Of a stretch of 64,000 nt of DNA, positions 24,613 to 34,588 are shown piece after piece. Each line of letters starts with the position of its first letter. Position 1 is the first letter of the stretch. Where the stretch lies: assembly GCA_027493445.1 (NCBI GenBank), contig JAOSKU010000001.1, positions 1,577,314 to 1,641,313 on the forward strand. The letters are read 5' to 3'. The position numbers and the translations under genes are program-made. The stretch is from Thermoleophilia bacterium. GTDB lineage: Bacteria > Actinomycetota > Thermoleophilia > RBG-16-64-13. The notes under the pieces were generated by a model. The model had not been told where the DNA came from, did not search any database, and saw nothing but the letters and a program-made list of their open reading frames with translations.

Positions 24613-26046
24613 TCATCCATCTCCGTCATCCTCCCGCATATTGTCCGTGACCTCCGCAGCCAAATACTCAGACGAGACCGTCTCCTCGAAACGTGCAGAT
24701 TGAACTTCCTTCTGCCGGTCCGGCCAATAGCGAAAGCTCTGCAGGTACTCAAGCGACTCAGGATGTTCCACGAACTCCAGGAGGTTACCTACCTTCGAGA
24801 CGAGGGCTCCCCGCACCTCGCCCGGGCTCGCGAAGAAGAACTCCTTACGTGGGTTGGCATGGTTCAGGCGTCGGGCGGAAAAGTGCTGATGCAGCTCAGT
24901 TTCGATGGTGACAGCATCTTCAGAGAAAAACAGAGCGTGCACATCGAAGCGGAAGGGAACAGACGCCCCACCAAGTTCGTTGACCCTATCTAGTGGTTCT
25001 AGGCGACGAGTGAGGCCAATCTTGACAACATTCTCGCCAAAGGCGCCCCTGTTCGAAATGACGTAGACATAACCAGCTCGAATATTCGCGGCACGGTAAT
25101 CATTCTGGGCAATTGCTTCGTCGAGCTCAGTGAGCCTTCTCTCCAACTCAGCGTCTGTCGATCCGCTGCTCCTTAGCGCTTCCATGGCATTCAGCAGGTG
25201 ACTCCGCTCCTTGTCGAGCCGTGCCCTCTCTTCCGCGAGTTCCGCGGCAACCCTCCGTTCTTCGCGGAGCCGCGCACGTTCCTCAATGGTCGCCTCACGC
25301 TCTTCCTGCTTCTTCATCAAGTAGTCAGCTGTCAACTCAATCTCTTCGAGACGCAGTGCGTGAAAGGCATCGCTGATATGCATCTGCATCATGGCGCCTA
25401 GCTTCCTAATGGCCTCCCGCGACGCGTCAACCCTCTTCTTGGCGGTCATCACGTTGCCAGCACGCAGGGAACGCAGGCTATTGTCCACTTCCGCGTTGTA
25501 GGCTCTCAGCATCAGCTTGCCGAGGTCCCTCGTCATTTTTCGACCTTTCGCCAGTGAATTGTCGAAGGTGAACATATTCGACATCTCAATAGCCCCGTTG
25601 GTCTTGACGACATCTGCTATACGAGCGCTCAACTCGTCAAGACGGTCCTTGTAGGCCGCTGCATTCTCGAGCGGATGGTGGTAACGATAAATCCCCACCT
25701 CTTGAAGAACTCTTTCGTCGTCAAGGACAACCACGTCAATCGCTGACGAAATGGCTTCAAGCTGTGCCCGTAAGGCGGCATTCTCTGCTTCCAGAAGCGC
25801 GGTCCTGCGGTCGACGTCGGCGGACAACGAGATTCCAGCACCTGTCGGTTCCGCGGGGACCATTTCGCCACCTCGCGACGGGTCGCTCACCTCGTTGCTG
25901 CTCGAGCCCACCGGCAGCCAGAGTTGCCAGCCCTCAGGGGGATCAGGCCATGCTGGGTCCGGTGACCAGCCCTTTGGTGGGGCCCAGCCGTCCGGGGGCT
26001 TGGGCCATCCCGGCGGCGGGTTGAAGGCGAGTTGGTCGTCTGTCAT
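24613..26046 (-). CDS. DUF4041-type protein with C-terminal T5orf172/GIY-YIG-like nuclease domain
   Basis: The protein has 477 residues. The N-terminus carries three Trp-Pro repeats (PPGWPKPPDGW, PPKGWSPDP, PPEGWQLW). A short coiled coil (about 80-100) and the DUF4041-like region (VVLDDERVLQEVGIYRY...) are followed by a long helical Arg/Glu stretch. A T5orf172/MUG113 GIY-YIG-like domain lies at about 325-395 (GYVYVISN, VVKIGLTRR, HxHF-type end). GIY-YIG domains cut DNA; this architecture occurs in phage and accessory islands. It follows the coiled-coil gene with an ATGA overlap. Codon use looks less G+C-biased than the core genes, suggesting transfer. Confidence 0.8.
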   Translation of the reverse strand: MTDDQLAFNPPPGWPKPPDGWAPPKGWSPDPAWPDPPEGWQLWLPVGSSSNEVSDPSRGGEMVPAEPTGAGISLSADVDRRTALLEAENAALRAQLEAISSAIDVVVLDDERVLQEVGIYRYHHPLENAAAYKDRLDELSARIADVVKTNGAIEMSNMFTFDNSLAKGRKMTRDLGKLMLRAYNAEVDNSLRSLRAGNVMTAKKRVDASREAIRKLGAMMQMHISDAFHALRLEEIELTADYLMKKQEEREATIEERARLREERRVAAELAEERARLDKERSHLLNAMEALRSSGSTDAELERRLTELDEAIAQNDYRAANIRAGYVYVISNRGAFGENVVKIGLTRRLEPLDRVNELGGASVPFRFDVHALFFSEDAVTIETELHQHFSARRLNHANPRKEFFFASPGEVRGALVSKVGNLLEFVEHPESLEYLQSFRYWPDRQKEVQSARFEETVSSEYLAAEVTDNMREDDGDG

Positions 26047-27305
26047 GACCGACGGATTCCAGAAGGGTCAACGGCTACGAGGTCATAAGGACTCTTGGAG
26101 ACGGCTGCGCCGAGATGACTGAGAGTCGCCGCAGGAACGACATTCGAGAGATTCAAATCGAGGAACGTATCGCGCTCCGCACCCACCGCCACAAAGGGAA
26201 TATACCCGTCCCGACCGGTCGCCGGGTCGATGGTATTGGTCCCGACCTGCAACGATATGGTCTTAATCAGCCCACGATGGTCGGCCTCGAAGACCTCATG
26301 GATTGACCGGAGCGCGACCTGAAACACCGCATTTGTATATCGGTCCTTGCACGCCTTCTGCGAAAGGGTTGTGGTCGTGATCTCATCGCTAGACTTCTTG
26401 TACTTGTAGGCGGCCGTGGTGGGCACCTTGTCGGGGGGAGGCACGAACGCTCTCAACCGCAGCTCGGCGCTTGCAGGATCAAACTCGAAATCGTGCTCGA
26501 CCGGAAAATGATCGGGATAGACGGAGTTGGATAGTACGATCGACACGTACTCCTCGACTGCATGGACCGCGCCGTAACCGAGGTCTGCGATGAGAGAGTC
26601 GATCGCGCTGTTTCGCTCCGCAGCTGCGGCCTCACGTGCCGCGCATTCGTTTGCGTATCGGGTGCGCTCCGCCTCAAGCTCCGAGACGCGCTTAGCCTCA
26701 AGGTCAGCGTGTTGGCTCGCTGCGACTTTGCGCGCCGACTCTGCCTCAACTACTGCGGACTTCCATTGAGCGACTGCGACCTCGTGGGCGGCGGTAGCTT
26801 CGGCGACCGCCTTCTCGTGTTTCTTGCCACCGAGCAATCCTCGAAGACCCTGGTGCGGAACGGGCGGCGCGAAGATGGGTTCCGGGGGATCGGGAATGGG
26901 CCTCGGTGGTGAGATTGGGTTCTCGAGGTCAGCCCGATCGAACGGCGGGTGCTCAGCGACCGTGCGAAGTGAGGCCAAGTCCACATGGTCGTCGACCTCA
27001 AGCGTCGCCGAAAGAAGCGAGTCGATCTCGCCATGTTGCTGAGACAGCTCGAGGTTGCGTCTCTCCGCTTCGGCCTCCATCGCGGCAATGTGTGCTTCGC
27101 GAGCTTCCTTGGCAAGCCGCTTCTCCTCGGCTGCGGTGGCACGAGCCAACTGGGCGGCCGCGCGCTCCTCCGCCCGTCGGGCCTGCTCTGCGCTACGGTA
27201 CGCCGCGGAGCGCGCTCGCTCGGCTTCCCGTGAGCGTCGCTCTTGTTCGCGAGCGGCGACTTTCATCTGATGCTGCACTTCGGCGAGAAAACCACGTCGG
27301 GCCAT
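26043..27305 (-). CDS. Coiled-coil protein of unknown function, partner of the GIY-YIG protein
   Basis: 420 residues. The first 95 are an uninterrupted Ala/Arg/Glu coiled coil, followed by a proline-rich hinge (about 125-150), a short LLGGKKHEKAV segment, a second coiled coil (about 165-235), and a C-terminal globular domain with mixed beta/alpha content. The C-terminal pattern (ALRSIHEVFEADHRGLIKTISLQVG..DPATGRDG) recalls the end regions of some restriction-endonuclease-fold proteins, but I cannot identify catalytic residues. The 4-bp overlap with the nuclease gene implies a functional pair, possibly sensor or scaffold plus effector. Confidence 0.7.
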   Translation of the reverse strand: MARRGFLAEVQHQMKVAAREQERRSREAERARSAAYRSAEQARRAEERAAAQLARATAAEEKRLAKEAREAHIAAMEAEAERRNLELSQQHGEIDSLLSATLEVDDHVDLASLRTVAEHPPFDRADLENPISPPRPIPDPPEPIFAPPVPHQGLRGLLGGKKHEKAVAEATAAHEVAVAQWKSAVVEAESARKVAASQHADLEAKRVSELEAERTRYANECAAREAAAAERNSAIDSLIADLGYGAVHAVEEYVSIVLSNSVYPDHFPVEHDFEFDPASAELRLRAFVPPPDKVPTTAAYKYKKSSDEITTTTLSQKACKDRYTNAVFQVALRSIHEVFEADHRGLIKTISLQVGTNTIDPATGRDGYIPFVAVGAERDTFLDLNLSNVVPAATLSHLGAAVSKSPYDLVAVDPSGIRRS

Positions 27306-27594
27306 CCTGACCTACCTCCTCATGCGTGCGAAGTAGACGCCTCACGGCTAATCCCAGAGTCCTTCACAGTTAGCTAAGCCAGCGATACTCGGGCTGTGTC
27401 CAACCCTATCACCCCGTTCTCGATCTCCGCCAAGGTCGGGCGGCACTGGACGCGAACAGGCGCGCGCCTGAGACGGAAGCAGATGCGACCGCCCATGGGT
27501 GGCGGCAGGTTGTGCCGACCTCATCGTTGGAGAATCTTTCCGCTCGGTGCAGCCTCGCGTACCAAGGTCACGCGCTCACTAGTAAACAGAGAGG
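27306..27594. other. Intergenic region upstream of the coiled-coil/GIY-YIG pair
   Basis: 289 bp. It should hold the promoter of the coiled-coil/GIY-YIG pair and the 3' region of the ion-channel gene. No confident promoter, RNA or protein was found. Confidence 0.4.
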
Positions 27595-28082
27595 CTATTC
27601 AATCTGGCGTCCACAGTGTGGGCACATGGCGGTCTCATCCGTCCGCTTCCGTCGCATCTCATCGGCGAACCCAGATGCCAGGATCCCTGCCGGCAGAGCA
27701 AAGAGCCCGATCCCGAGCATGGCCACGATGGCACCGAGAACCTTGCCGGCTACGGTCACCGGGTAGACGTCGCCGTAGCCCACGGTGGTCAGCGTAGCCA
27801 CGCCCCACCACATGGCGGCCGGGATACTCGAGAAGGCCTCGGGCTGGGCTTCGTGCTCCACGTAGTAGATGAAGCTAGAGGCCAAGAAGAGGAGGAAAAG
27901 AACCGCGCATAGGGTCACAACTAGCTCCTCTTTCTTGGCCCGGAAGACCCGACCGAGAAGGGCAAGCGACTCCGAGTAGCGGGCTAACTTAAGCACCCGA
28001 AGGAGGCGGAAGAGGCGCAGTGCCCGGAGAAAACGGAGATCAAGCCGTCCCACACCTACGTAGAAGGGGAATATAGCCAGGA
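27595..28082 (-). pseudogene. Voltage-gated K+ channel, C-terminal part (split by IS1595)
   Basis: The fragment encodes S4 with regularly spaced arginines (RFLRALRLFRLLRVLKLAR), S5, the pore helix and the selectivity filter TVGYGD, S6, and a small C-terminal CPHCGRQ zinc-knuckle-like end. It begins at the 8-bp duplication next to the IS1595 element. Joined to the fragment at 30629-30997 after removal of the element it reads continuously as LAVVDFLAIFPFYVGVG, giving a complete six-segment channel of about 285 residues. The insertion abolishes it. Confidence 0.9.
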
Positions 28083-28943
28083 TTGGGGTATCCATTTAAC
28101 CGGAGTAAACTGAGGCGGTGGAGCATCCTCGTGCCGGCATGCATTATCCGAGGTCCGTGGGCGAGTTCCAGGCCTGGTTCCGGACCGATGCGGACTGCTT
28201 GGACTACCTGGAGTGGCTGCGATGGCCCGCCGGCTTCGTCTGCCCAGCCTGTGGTCACGTTGGGGGCTGGCGGTGGGGCGATGGCCGGTTCATGTGCTCT
28301 GGGTGCGGCGGTCGTACCTCGGTGACAGCGGGCACCATCTTTGACCGAACGCGCACACCGCTCACGATATGGTTCACCGCCTGCTGGCTTCTCGCCACGG
28401 GCAAGGACGGCATCTCGGCGCTCAGCCTGAAGCGGACGCTGGAGATCGGCTCCTACCAGACCGCCTGGGCCATGCTGCATCGCCTGCGCTCGGTGCTGGT
28501 GAGCCCGGGTCGGGACCGGCTGGCCGGGATGGTCGAGGTAGATGAGACCTACATCGGCGGTGAGGAGCCGGGGCTGCGCGGCGGGCGGGCCCGCGGCAAG
28601 AAGGTCCTGATTGGCATTGCGGTGGAGATCCGGGAGCCGAAGGGGCTCGGCCGGTGCCGGATGGGGCCGCTTCCCGATGCGTCCGGCGCTTCGCTGCATG
28701 CCTTCGTGCGAGCGCACGTCGAACCAGGCGCGAGGGTCATCACCGACGGCTGGCAGGGCTACCGCGGGCTGGAGAAGCTCGGTTATGTCCACGAGCGGCG
28801 TAGCCAGCGCGCCGCCCGGGCCGGCGGGGAGGGCCCCGGCGATCTACTACCCGCCGTGCACCGGGTCGCCTCGCTGGCTAAGCGGTGGCTGCTGGGCACC
28901 CATCAGGGCTCGGTGAACGACGCCCACTTGGCCAGCTACTTAA

Positions 28944-30374
28944 CAGGCCGCTGAAATACCCCGGTTGGAGCCCCTCCGATGTGCTCCGTTGCTCGGCTGC
29001 TTGACCCACGAACGGTCGGTTCTCGGATTGCCCGGGCGAAGACCGGGATTATGCCCCCTGGAGAGGCCGATTCCCCGCCCCTTTTTCCCTATCTGGCGAT
29101 GCACTCCGGAAGCAGCGATCTCATTCTCACCAGGTTGTAGGCGGCGGCCGTGAACTGGAAGATCCATCGGGCCTTGGCCCGCCCGCGGTGCCGGAGCTTG
29201 TGAAGCAGTCCGACTGTCTTCATCCAGCCGAAGGCCTCCTCCACCAGCTTGCGCTTCTTCTGGCTGAGGGCGTATCCCTCCCACCGTGTCGTGCGGCCAT
29301 CGATGGCCGAGTACGTCTCTTTGCGCGCCACATGCGGGGTAACACCGGAAGTCCGTAGTTCGCCCACGAAGTCCTTGGTGTCGTAGTTCTTGTCGGCTGC
29401 GACAGTGAACCGGCCCTTGGTCTTTTTTGCGCTCCTCCTTCACCAGCTCAAGACCCATCTCCCGCTCGGCGGTACCGGTGGCCCGGGAGAGATCGGCCTG
29501 GACGATGAGACCGTGGCGGTTCTCGGTGAGGAGATGGCCGGCATAAGCGAGCCGGGCCGCTTCTCCGGGAGAGTGTTTGGCAAGAAGAGCTTCCGGATCG
29601 GTGGTGGAAGCGTGGGTGTCATTCCGGCGCCGCTCGCCGTGGAAATCCACACTCGGGTTGCGGTCGCGGCCTGCGCTTTCCGAGACTGGCTCGGCGGGGC
29701 TCGGGTCCTCCCCTGCACCCGGGTCATCTTTGCCTGGCCCCCGGCCGCCCTCCTGGCCCTCGGCCAATTCCTGTTTGGGCCGGAAGCTCTTGAGGGAGGC
29801 CGCCGCTTCCACCAAGGTGCCGTCCAGGCTGAAGTGCTCCCGGGAAAGGAGTTTCCCCGCCTGGGCCTGCTTCCTCACCTCCAGGAAGAAGGCCTCGGCC
29901 ACCTCGCCCTCAAGCAGGCGCTCCCGGTTTTGGGTGAAGGTGGTGGGATGCCAGACGGGCTCGTTTAGATCGAGGCCCACAAACCAGCGAAAGAGCAGGT
30001 GATACTCGAGGTGTTCGCAGAGCTTGCGCTCCGAAGGGATGGCGTAGAGCACCTGAATAAGCAGGGCTCGCAGAAGGTACTCGGGCGGGATGGAGGGGCG
30101 GCCGGCTTCACAGTAGATCTTGTCAAAGAGGGGGGAGAGACCGCAAAGCGCCTTATCGGTCATCTTGCGGATGGCCCGCAAGGGGTGATCTTTGGGGATG
30201 CGCTCCTCCAAGGGACCCAAGAATACAAACGACGGCTGCCTTGCCTCTTCTCCCCGCATCCCAACCCCCTCGCTTTATGCCAGTTTGCAGGGTAAACACT
30301 ACCAAAAAGGGGCGCAAAAAGATAGGAAGTTGAGGCAATCGGAGGGCTAGGCGGGGGACTTTTTCAGCAGCCTG
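28944..30374 (-). mobile_element. IS1182-type insertion sequence, copy A
   Basis: A 1431-bp element with terminal repeats CAGGC(C/T)GCTGAAA(A/T)A, flanked by TTAA on both sides (28940-28943 and 30375-30378). It carries one minus-strand transposase gene. Length and ends are identical to copy B at 60451-61881, with scattered substitutions. Confidence 0.9.
29089..30259 (-). pseudogene. IS5/IS1182-family transposase (copy A), frameshifted
   Basis: The protein is conserved from MRGEEARQPSFVFLGPLEERIPKDHPLR through the DDE residues: Asp in SLDGT, Asp in AADKNYDT and Glu in EEAFGWMKT. Copy A has six T at 29423-29428 where copy B has the five needed for an open frame, so the frame breaks at KEERKK-(K)GRF. 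Copy B is intact at this point, which lets the original be rebuilt at about 390 residues. In copy A the three catalytic residues are present but split between frames. Confidence 0.88.
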
Positions 30375-30628
30375 TTAAATGAGTTCGTGTTCCGCTTCAA
30401 CCGCCGCCGCTCGCGCAGCCGCGGGATGCTGTTCTACCGGCTGCTCGATCTCGCCGTCGGCCACGACCCGGTGCGCTACCAGGACCTCATCGCCAGCCCG
30501 CGGCCCCGGGCAGTACCGCCTGCGCCACCCCGGGCGCGCGGGCATCCCCCGAGCTTGGAGCGCCCTCCAGCGAACCGCCCGTGGAGAACTGCCGATCTCG
30601 ATTACTCCGGTTAAATGGATACCCCCAA

Positions 30629-30997
30629 AGCCAGGAAATCGACCACGGCCAGGGGAGTAAGCATCCATCGGATGCGGCCGGCAATCGGCTGGGAGAAACG
30701 AGGGTCGGCTGTAACGCTCCAGACGCGAAGCCCATACTCAACCGTGAACACCGCGACAGAGAATGCCTCGAAGACGCGGAGAACTGGGCCCCATCGATTG
30801 GCGATTGACGCGACCGTCTCGAGCGCCACCGCCACGACACTCAGAGCGATCACGGTCATGATGAAGACATCGAACACGCGGCTTGCGTGATCCCCCGCAG
30901 CAGCGGGCTCGAGGATCTCGTGCAATCGGCGCTTCAAAGCGGGACACCGGGATGTCTCAACACTGATCGCCCCGTCTTTGATGCTGTTCCCCCACAA
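30629..30997 (-). pseudogene. Voltage-gated K+ channel, N-terminal part (split by IS1595)
   Basis: Encodes an amphipathic start (LKRRLHEILEPA), S1 (DVFIMTVIALSVVAVAL), S2 (FEAFSVAVFTVEYGLRVW) with the conserved acidic residue, and S3 (IRWMLTPLAVVDFLA), then runs into the duplication AGCCAGGA. The likely start is a GTG at 30997; the first solid codons begin around LKRRLHE. It completes the fragment at 27595-28082. Confidence 0.85.
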
Positions 30998-31150
30998 GTC
31001 GGTCGCCGATCAATGGTCACTCTAAGACGTGCGGACGGGGGAGTCAAGCCGACCGTCTCGGCATGACCTGTAAAGAATCTCGAGGTGCCGGCCATATACC
31101 CATAGGGAGAACTCTGCTCCCAGAGGGTCGAGCCTGAGGGGTGGGCGCCG

Positions 31151-31423
31151 GTGGAAGCTCGAATCGAGTGCCGTATGGGAGAGGACGGCACGACCGTCGA
31201 GGTCGATATCTGGGTGGATCTCGGATTTGATGACCCGCAGCGCGTGATGGTGAGCTGGAAGGAGGGCAGCGTCTTGCACGTCTCCCGAGGTCAGATGTGG
31301 CTGCCTCAGGCGCCGATACAACTGTCGTTCAAGGCAGCGACGTTCGAACAGGGCCCGTCGGGTGACTTTGGTTTTGGCGCTTGGCGGATACTCACCCGAG
31401 TCGCCTCAATGGCGCAAGGTTGA
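31151..31423 (+). CDS. Small hypothetical protein
   Basis: 90 codons from a GTG with GAGGGG upstream: a mostly beta-looking sequence (TTVEVDIWVDLGFDDPQRVMVSW) with no recognised family. The downstream frame is cut by the IS1595 remnant at 31503, and the alternative frame from 31362 looks equally protein-like, so this could be the surviving start of a larger broken gene. Confidence 0.3.
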   Translation: MEARIECRMGEDGTTVEVDIWVDLGFDDPQRVMVSWKEGSVLHVSRGQMWLPQAPIQLSFKAATFEQGPSGDFGFGAWRILTRVASMAQG

Positions 31424-31502
31424 CTGGCTCTGGCAGCAGGAATACCGGGCGAGGATGACAGCCGAAGGGCCGGGGTTGCTGGAGGTTGTCGCGAACACCG
31501 CA

Positions 31503-32070
31503 GGCAACCGCTCACGGTATGGTTCACCGCCTGCTGGCTTCTCGCCCCGGGCAAGGACGGCATCTCGGCGCTGAGCCTGAAGCGGACACTGGCGATCGGC
31601 TCCTACCAGACCGCGTGGGCCATGCTGCATCGCCTGCGCTCGGTGCTGGTGCGCCCGGGCAGGGACCGGCTGGCCGGGGTGGTGGAGGTAGATGAGACCT
31701 ACATGGGCGGTGACCGAGCCGGGGCTGCGGGGCGGTCGGGCCCGGGGCAGGAAGGTCCTGATCGGCATCGCGGTGGAGATCGGGGAGCTCGGTGAACGAC
31801 GCGCACTTGGCCAGCGACCTGAATTGAGTTCGTGTTCCGCTTCAACCGCCGCCGCTCGCGCAGCCGCGGGATGGTGGTCTACCGGGTGCTCGATCTGGCC
31901 GTCGCCCACGAGCCGGTGCGCTACCAGGACCTCATCGCCAGCCCGCAGCCCCGGGCAGTACCGCCCGCGCCACCACAGGCGCGCGGGCACCCGCCGAGCT
32001 TGGAGCGCCCTCCAGCGAACCCCCCGTGGAGAACTGCCAACCTGGATTCCTCCGGTTAAGTGGATATGCC
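31503..32070 (+). pseudogene. Degenerate second IS1595 copy
   Basis: Near-identical to the IS1595 at 28083: PLTVWFTACWLLAPGKDG...RLAGVVEVDETYMGG, then one indel, a deletion from the IAVEIGE block to NDAHLAS, then EFVFRFNRRRSRSRG. The element end CTCCGGTTAAGTGGATATGCCCC closes it at about 32070. The 5' third, with the zinc ribbon, is missing. Confidence 0.85.
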
Positions 32071-32604
32071 CCAGAACCACAAGATCGGCAATGTCACCGA
32101 CCGGTTACCCGAGAAGCCGCGGGGCGTCGTCGAGCGACGCATGCGGGCCGCCTACCACACCGACTCCTCGGTGGAGGCCGAGGGTCGGCTCCTTACCCTG
32201 GCCCGCGAGCTGGAGCGCACCCACCCCGGGGCGGCCGCCTCCCTGCGCGAGGGCCTCAAGGAGACCCTGATCGTCATCCGCCTGGGCCTGCCGCCCACCC
32301 TGCAGCCCACCCTGCGCTCAACCAACCCCATCGAGTCCATGCGCTCCATCTGTCGGGAGCGTGCCCGCAACGTCAAACGCCGGCAGGGTGGACAGATGGC
32401 CTTGCGCTGGTGCGCCGCCGGCCAACGCGAGGCGGAGAAGCAGTTCAGACGTGTCAACGGACACCTCCACCTACCGGTGCTGCGCGCCGCCCTGGAGCGA
32501 GAGATCCAGGGTGAGAGTCTCGACCGGGGGTGCGATACTGAGGACGTCGCCTAGACCGGGCCGCCACCCGAAGTTCCACGAGACTCGGGACATCCTCCCT
32601 GGAC
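32071..32604 (+). pseudogene. IS256-family transposase, C-terminal remnant
   Basis: From about 32075 the frame reads NHKIGNVTDRLPE, RELERTHPGAAASLREGL, LRSTNPIESM, NVKRRQGGQMALRW and FRRVNGH, the conserved C-terminal third of IS256/mutator-type transposases, ending at 32554. The following ~50 bp (TTCCACGAGACTCGGGACAT) resemble an IS256 terminus. The catalytic N-terminal two thirds are absent; the remnant is joined directly to the end of the IS1595 remnant. Confidence 0.85.
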
Positions 32605-32731
32605 CCCACCGGCTTCCCCGCTGCTCGAAAGCGGGGGCGGCCGGGGAGCCGCACGGCCGGACGGCACGTCTCACGCTCCTCGAGTCTCCGCATGGCGGCC
32701 GGCTTGGGCCGGCCACCATGCGCCCGGTGGT

Positions 32732-34295
32732 CTACCAAAGCCCGGCCGCCGGGCTCCACACGGGTGCCGCCGCCTCGGCTTCGGTTCCGAGCCCCTCCTT
32801 CCTCAGCCAGCGACTCACCACCACCTTCTTGTCGGTGTAGAAGTCGACGGCGTCCGCCGCTCGTCCGCGGGTCGACCCGAAAAAGGAGAGCTTGCGACCG
32901 CCCACAGCGTAAAAGGCTATCGGGGCCGGAGTACCTATGTTGACCCCCACCTGACCCACGTTCACCCGATTCGCGAAGGAGCGGGCGCAGGAGCCCGTTT
33001 CCGTGTAGATGACGGCGGTATGCCCGTAGCTACCCTTGTTGATGACGTCTACGGCTTCGCTGAGGTCTTTGACCTTCATGACGCAGCGAACGGGGCCGAA
33101 GGCCTCTTCCTCCCAGATCTCCATTCCGGGCCGGGCCTCGAAGATCGTGGGGGCCAGGAACTGCCCGTGTGGCAGACCTTCCACCACGGGGTTCCGCCCG
33201 TCGAGCAAGAGATTGGCTCCATCGACGATCGCCTGCTCGATCATTCGGTGGAGGCCATTCAAGGCTTTTTTCTCCAACCACCGGCCCCAAAGTGGTCGAG
33301 GGATCCATGCCGTCACCGACCCGGAGCTTCTTGGCCTCCGCTAGGAAGCGGTCCACGAACTCGTCGTAGATGGACTCCAGTACGAGCACATTCGACACGG
33401 CAAAGCAGCGCTCGCCCACGTGTCCGAAGCACGAGCTCACCACGTTTTTCACGGTGTCTTCCATCACCGCATCGTCCATGACCAGCACATGGTTCTTGGC
33501 GCCGCCCTGCACTTGGGCTCGCTTGCCCTTGGCGGTTGCGGCGTCGTAGATGTGCAAGCCCACCTTGGACGAGCCGACGAAGCTGACCCCTGCGATGTCG
33601 GGGTGAGTCACGAGATGATCCCCGATCGCACCTCCGCTGCCGTTGACGACGTTCACGACCCCCGGAGGCATCCCGCACTTCTCCGCCATCTTGACGATCA
33701 GATGGGTGGTCACCGGACAAAGACTGCTCGGCTTGATCACGGTAGTATTCCCGCACGCGACCGCCCAGACGAAGTATGTGGAGATCATCGCGGGGAAGTT
33801 GAACGGAGGCAGGATGAGGAACACCCCGAGCGGCTCGCGCACCGTGTGCTCGTCGACCCCGTGCGCTATGTCCTCTGTGAACGATCCCCGCATCGTCTGG
33901 GTCACCGTGCAGGCGTCCTCCACGTACTGCAGGGTTCGCAGCAACTCATCCCGCGATTCCTTGAGCGTCTTGCCGTGCTCGCGTGTGATGGTTTCGGCGA
34001 GCTCATCGGTGGCTTCGGCCATGCGCTGCCGCAGGAGAAACATGATTGTCACTCGGTCGGGTAGCGGGGTAGTACGCCACCCCCAAAACGCGTTCTTGGC
34101 GGCGGCCACGGCTGCATCCGCCTCGTCCAGCGAGGAGCGAGGGCATCGTGCAAACACCTCGCCCGTCGCTGGGTTGATGACGTTGCTGTATGTTCTGCCG
34201 GACGGGCCAACCCACTCGCCCCCGATGTAGTTCGCGAGGCTGACAACTCCCGGGTGAGCATCGTCCGCAGGCCAAAGCGTCGCAGCGGCCTCCAT
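32732..34295 (-). pseudogene. mmsA: Methylmalonate-semialdehyde dehydrogenase (CoA-acylating), frameshifted
   Basis: ATG at 34295 after AAAGGAG. The aldehyde-dehydrogenase fold shows ANYIGGEWV, FNFPAMIS, the cofactor-region CGNTTVIKPS, GGAKNH and the catalytic cysteine in GERCFAVS; FNFPAM plus this Cys context are typical of the MmsA subfamily. After DPSTTLGPVVGEK the frame breaks in a run of six A (33266-33271); five A restores ALNGLHRMIEQ...EEEAFGPV to the stop at 32732, about 520 residues. MmsA converts (methyl)malonate semialdehyde plus CoA to propionyl- or acetyl-CoA with NAD. It is divergent from the molybdenum hydroxylase operon. Confidence 0.85.
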
Positions 34296-34345
34296 GCTGT
34301 CTCCTTTCGTTCGTCTATGACATACGTTGTTCGCTTTCTTGGCCC

Positions 34346-34374
34346 ATTGTGGTAGCCTGAACGTGGTTTGTCAA
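34346..34374 (-). promoter_or_regulatory. Promoter of mmsA
   Basis: Minus strand TTGACA (34374-34369), 17-bp spacer, CACAAT (34351-34346, four of six consensus bases). The start would be near 34340, about 45 nt before the mmsA ATG. No convincing plus-strand promoter for the opposite operon was found in 34375-34588. Confidence 0.6.
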
Positions 34375-34588
34375 CCGCGAACATCGTCCGAACATGGGAC
34401 TATCGACGGCAACCCCAATGTGGCGAGGATGGGAGCGCCCAACCCAAGTCGGGGGTACCTGACGCAGGGCATCCTGAACGTCGTCGGATGGGCGAGTGGG
34501 GTTGCGCAGGGCTCGGGCCCCGAATCCAGCCCGGGTGGCAGCGCACCACCTAGCCCGGGCATTCACCCTGGTCGATCAGGAGGACCTC

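Larger units (their letters stand above)
28118..30614 (+). pseudogene. IS1595-family transposase, interrupted
   Basis: The N-terminal part (28118-28942) shows the zinc-ribbon CPACGH...CSGCGGRTSV, then the DDE transposase core with VEVDETYIGG and VITDGWQGY and an ending NDAHLASYL. The C-terminal part resumes at 30375 with NEFVFRFNRRRSRSRG. The two join exactly at a TTAA (TAC TTA AAT) when the nested IS is removed. The extreme C-terminus then runs to the element end. Inactive in its present form. Confidence 0.88.
28083..30628 (+). mobile_element. IS1595-family element, itself interrupted by an IS1182-type element
   Basis: The ends (plus strand left TTGGGGTATCCATTTAACCG, right its near-perfect inverse ending ATACCCCCAA) are flanked by an exact 8-bp duplication AGCCAGGA (28075-28082 and 30629-30636). 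Eight-bp duplications are typical of IS1595. Subtracting the nested 1431-bp IS and its TTAA duplication leaves an element of 1111 bp. It sits inside the K+ channel gene. Confidence 0.92.

Noticed and set aside
28944-30374. Programmed frameshifting in the IS1182-type transposase
   Set aside because: The two copies are broken at different places and each is intact where the other is not; a programmed site would be shared.
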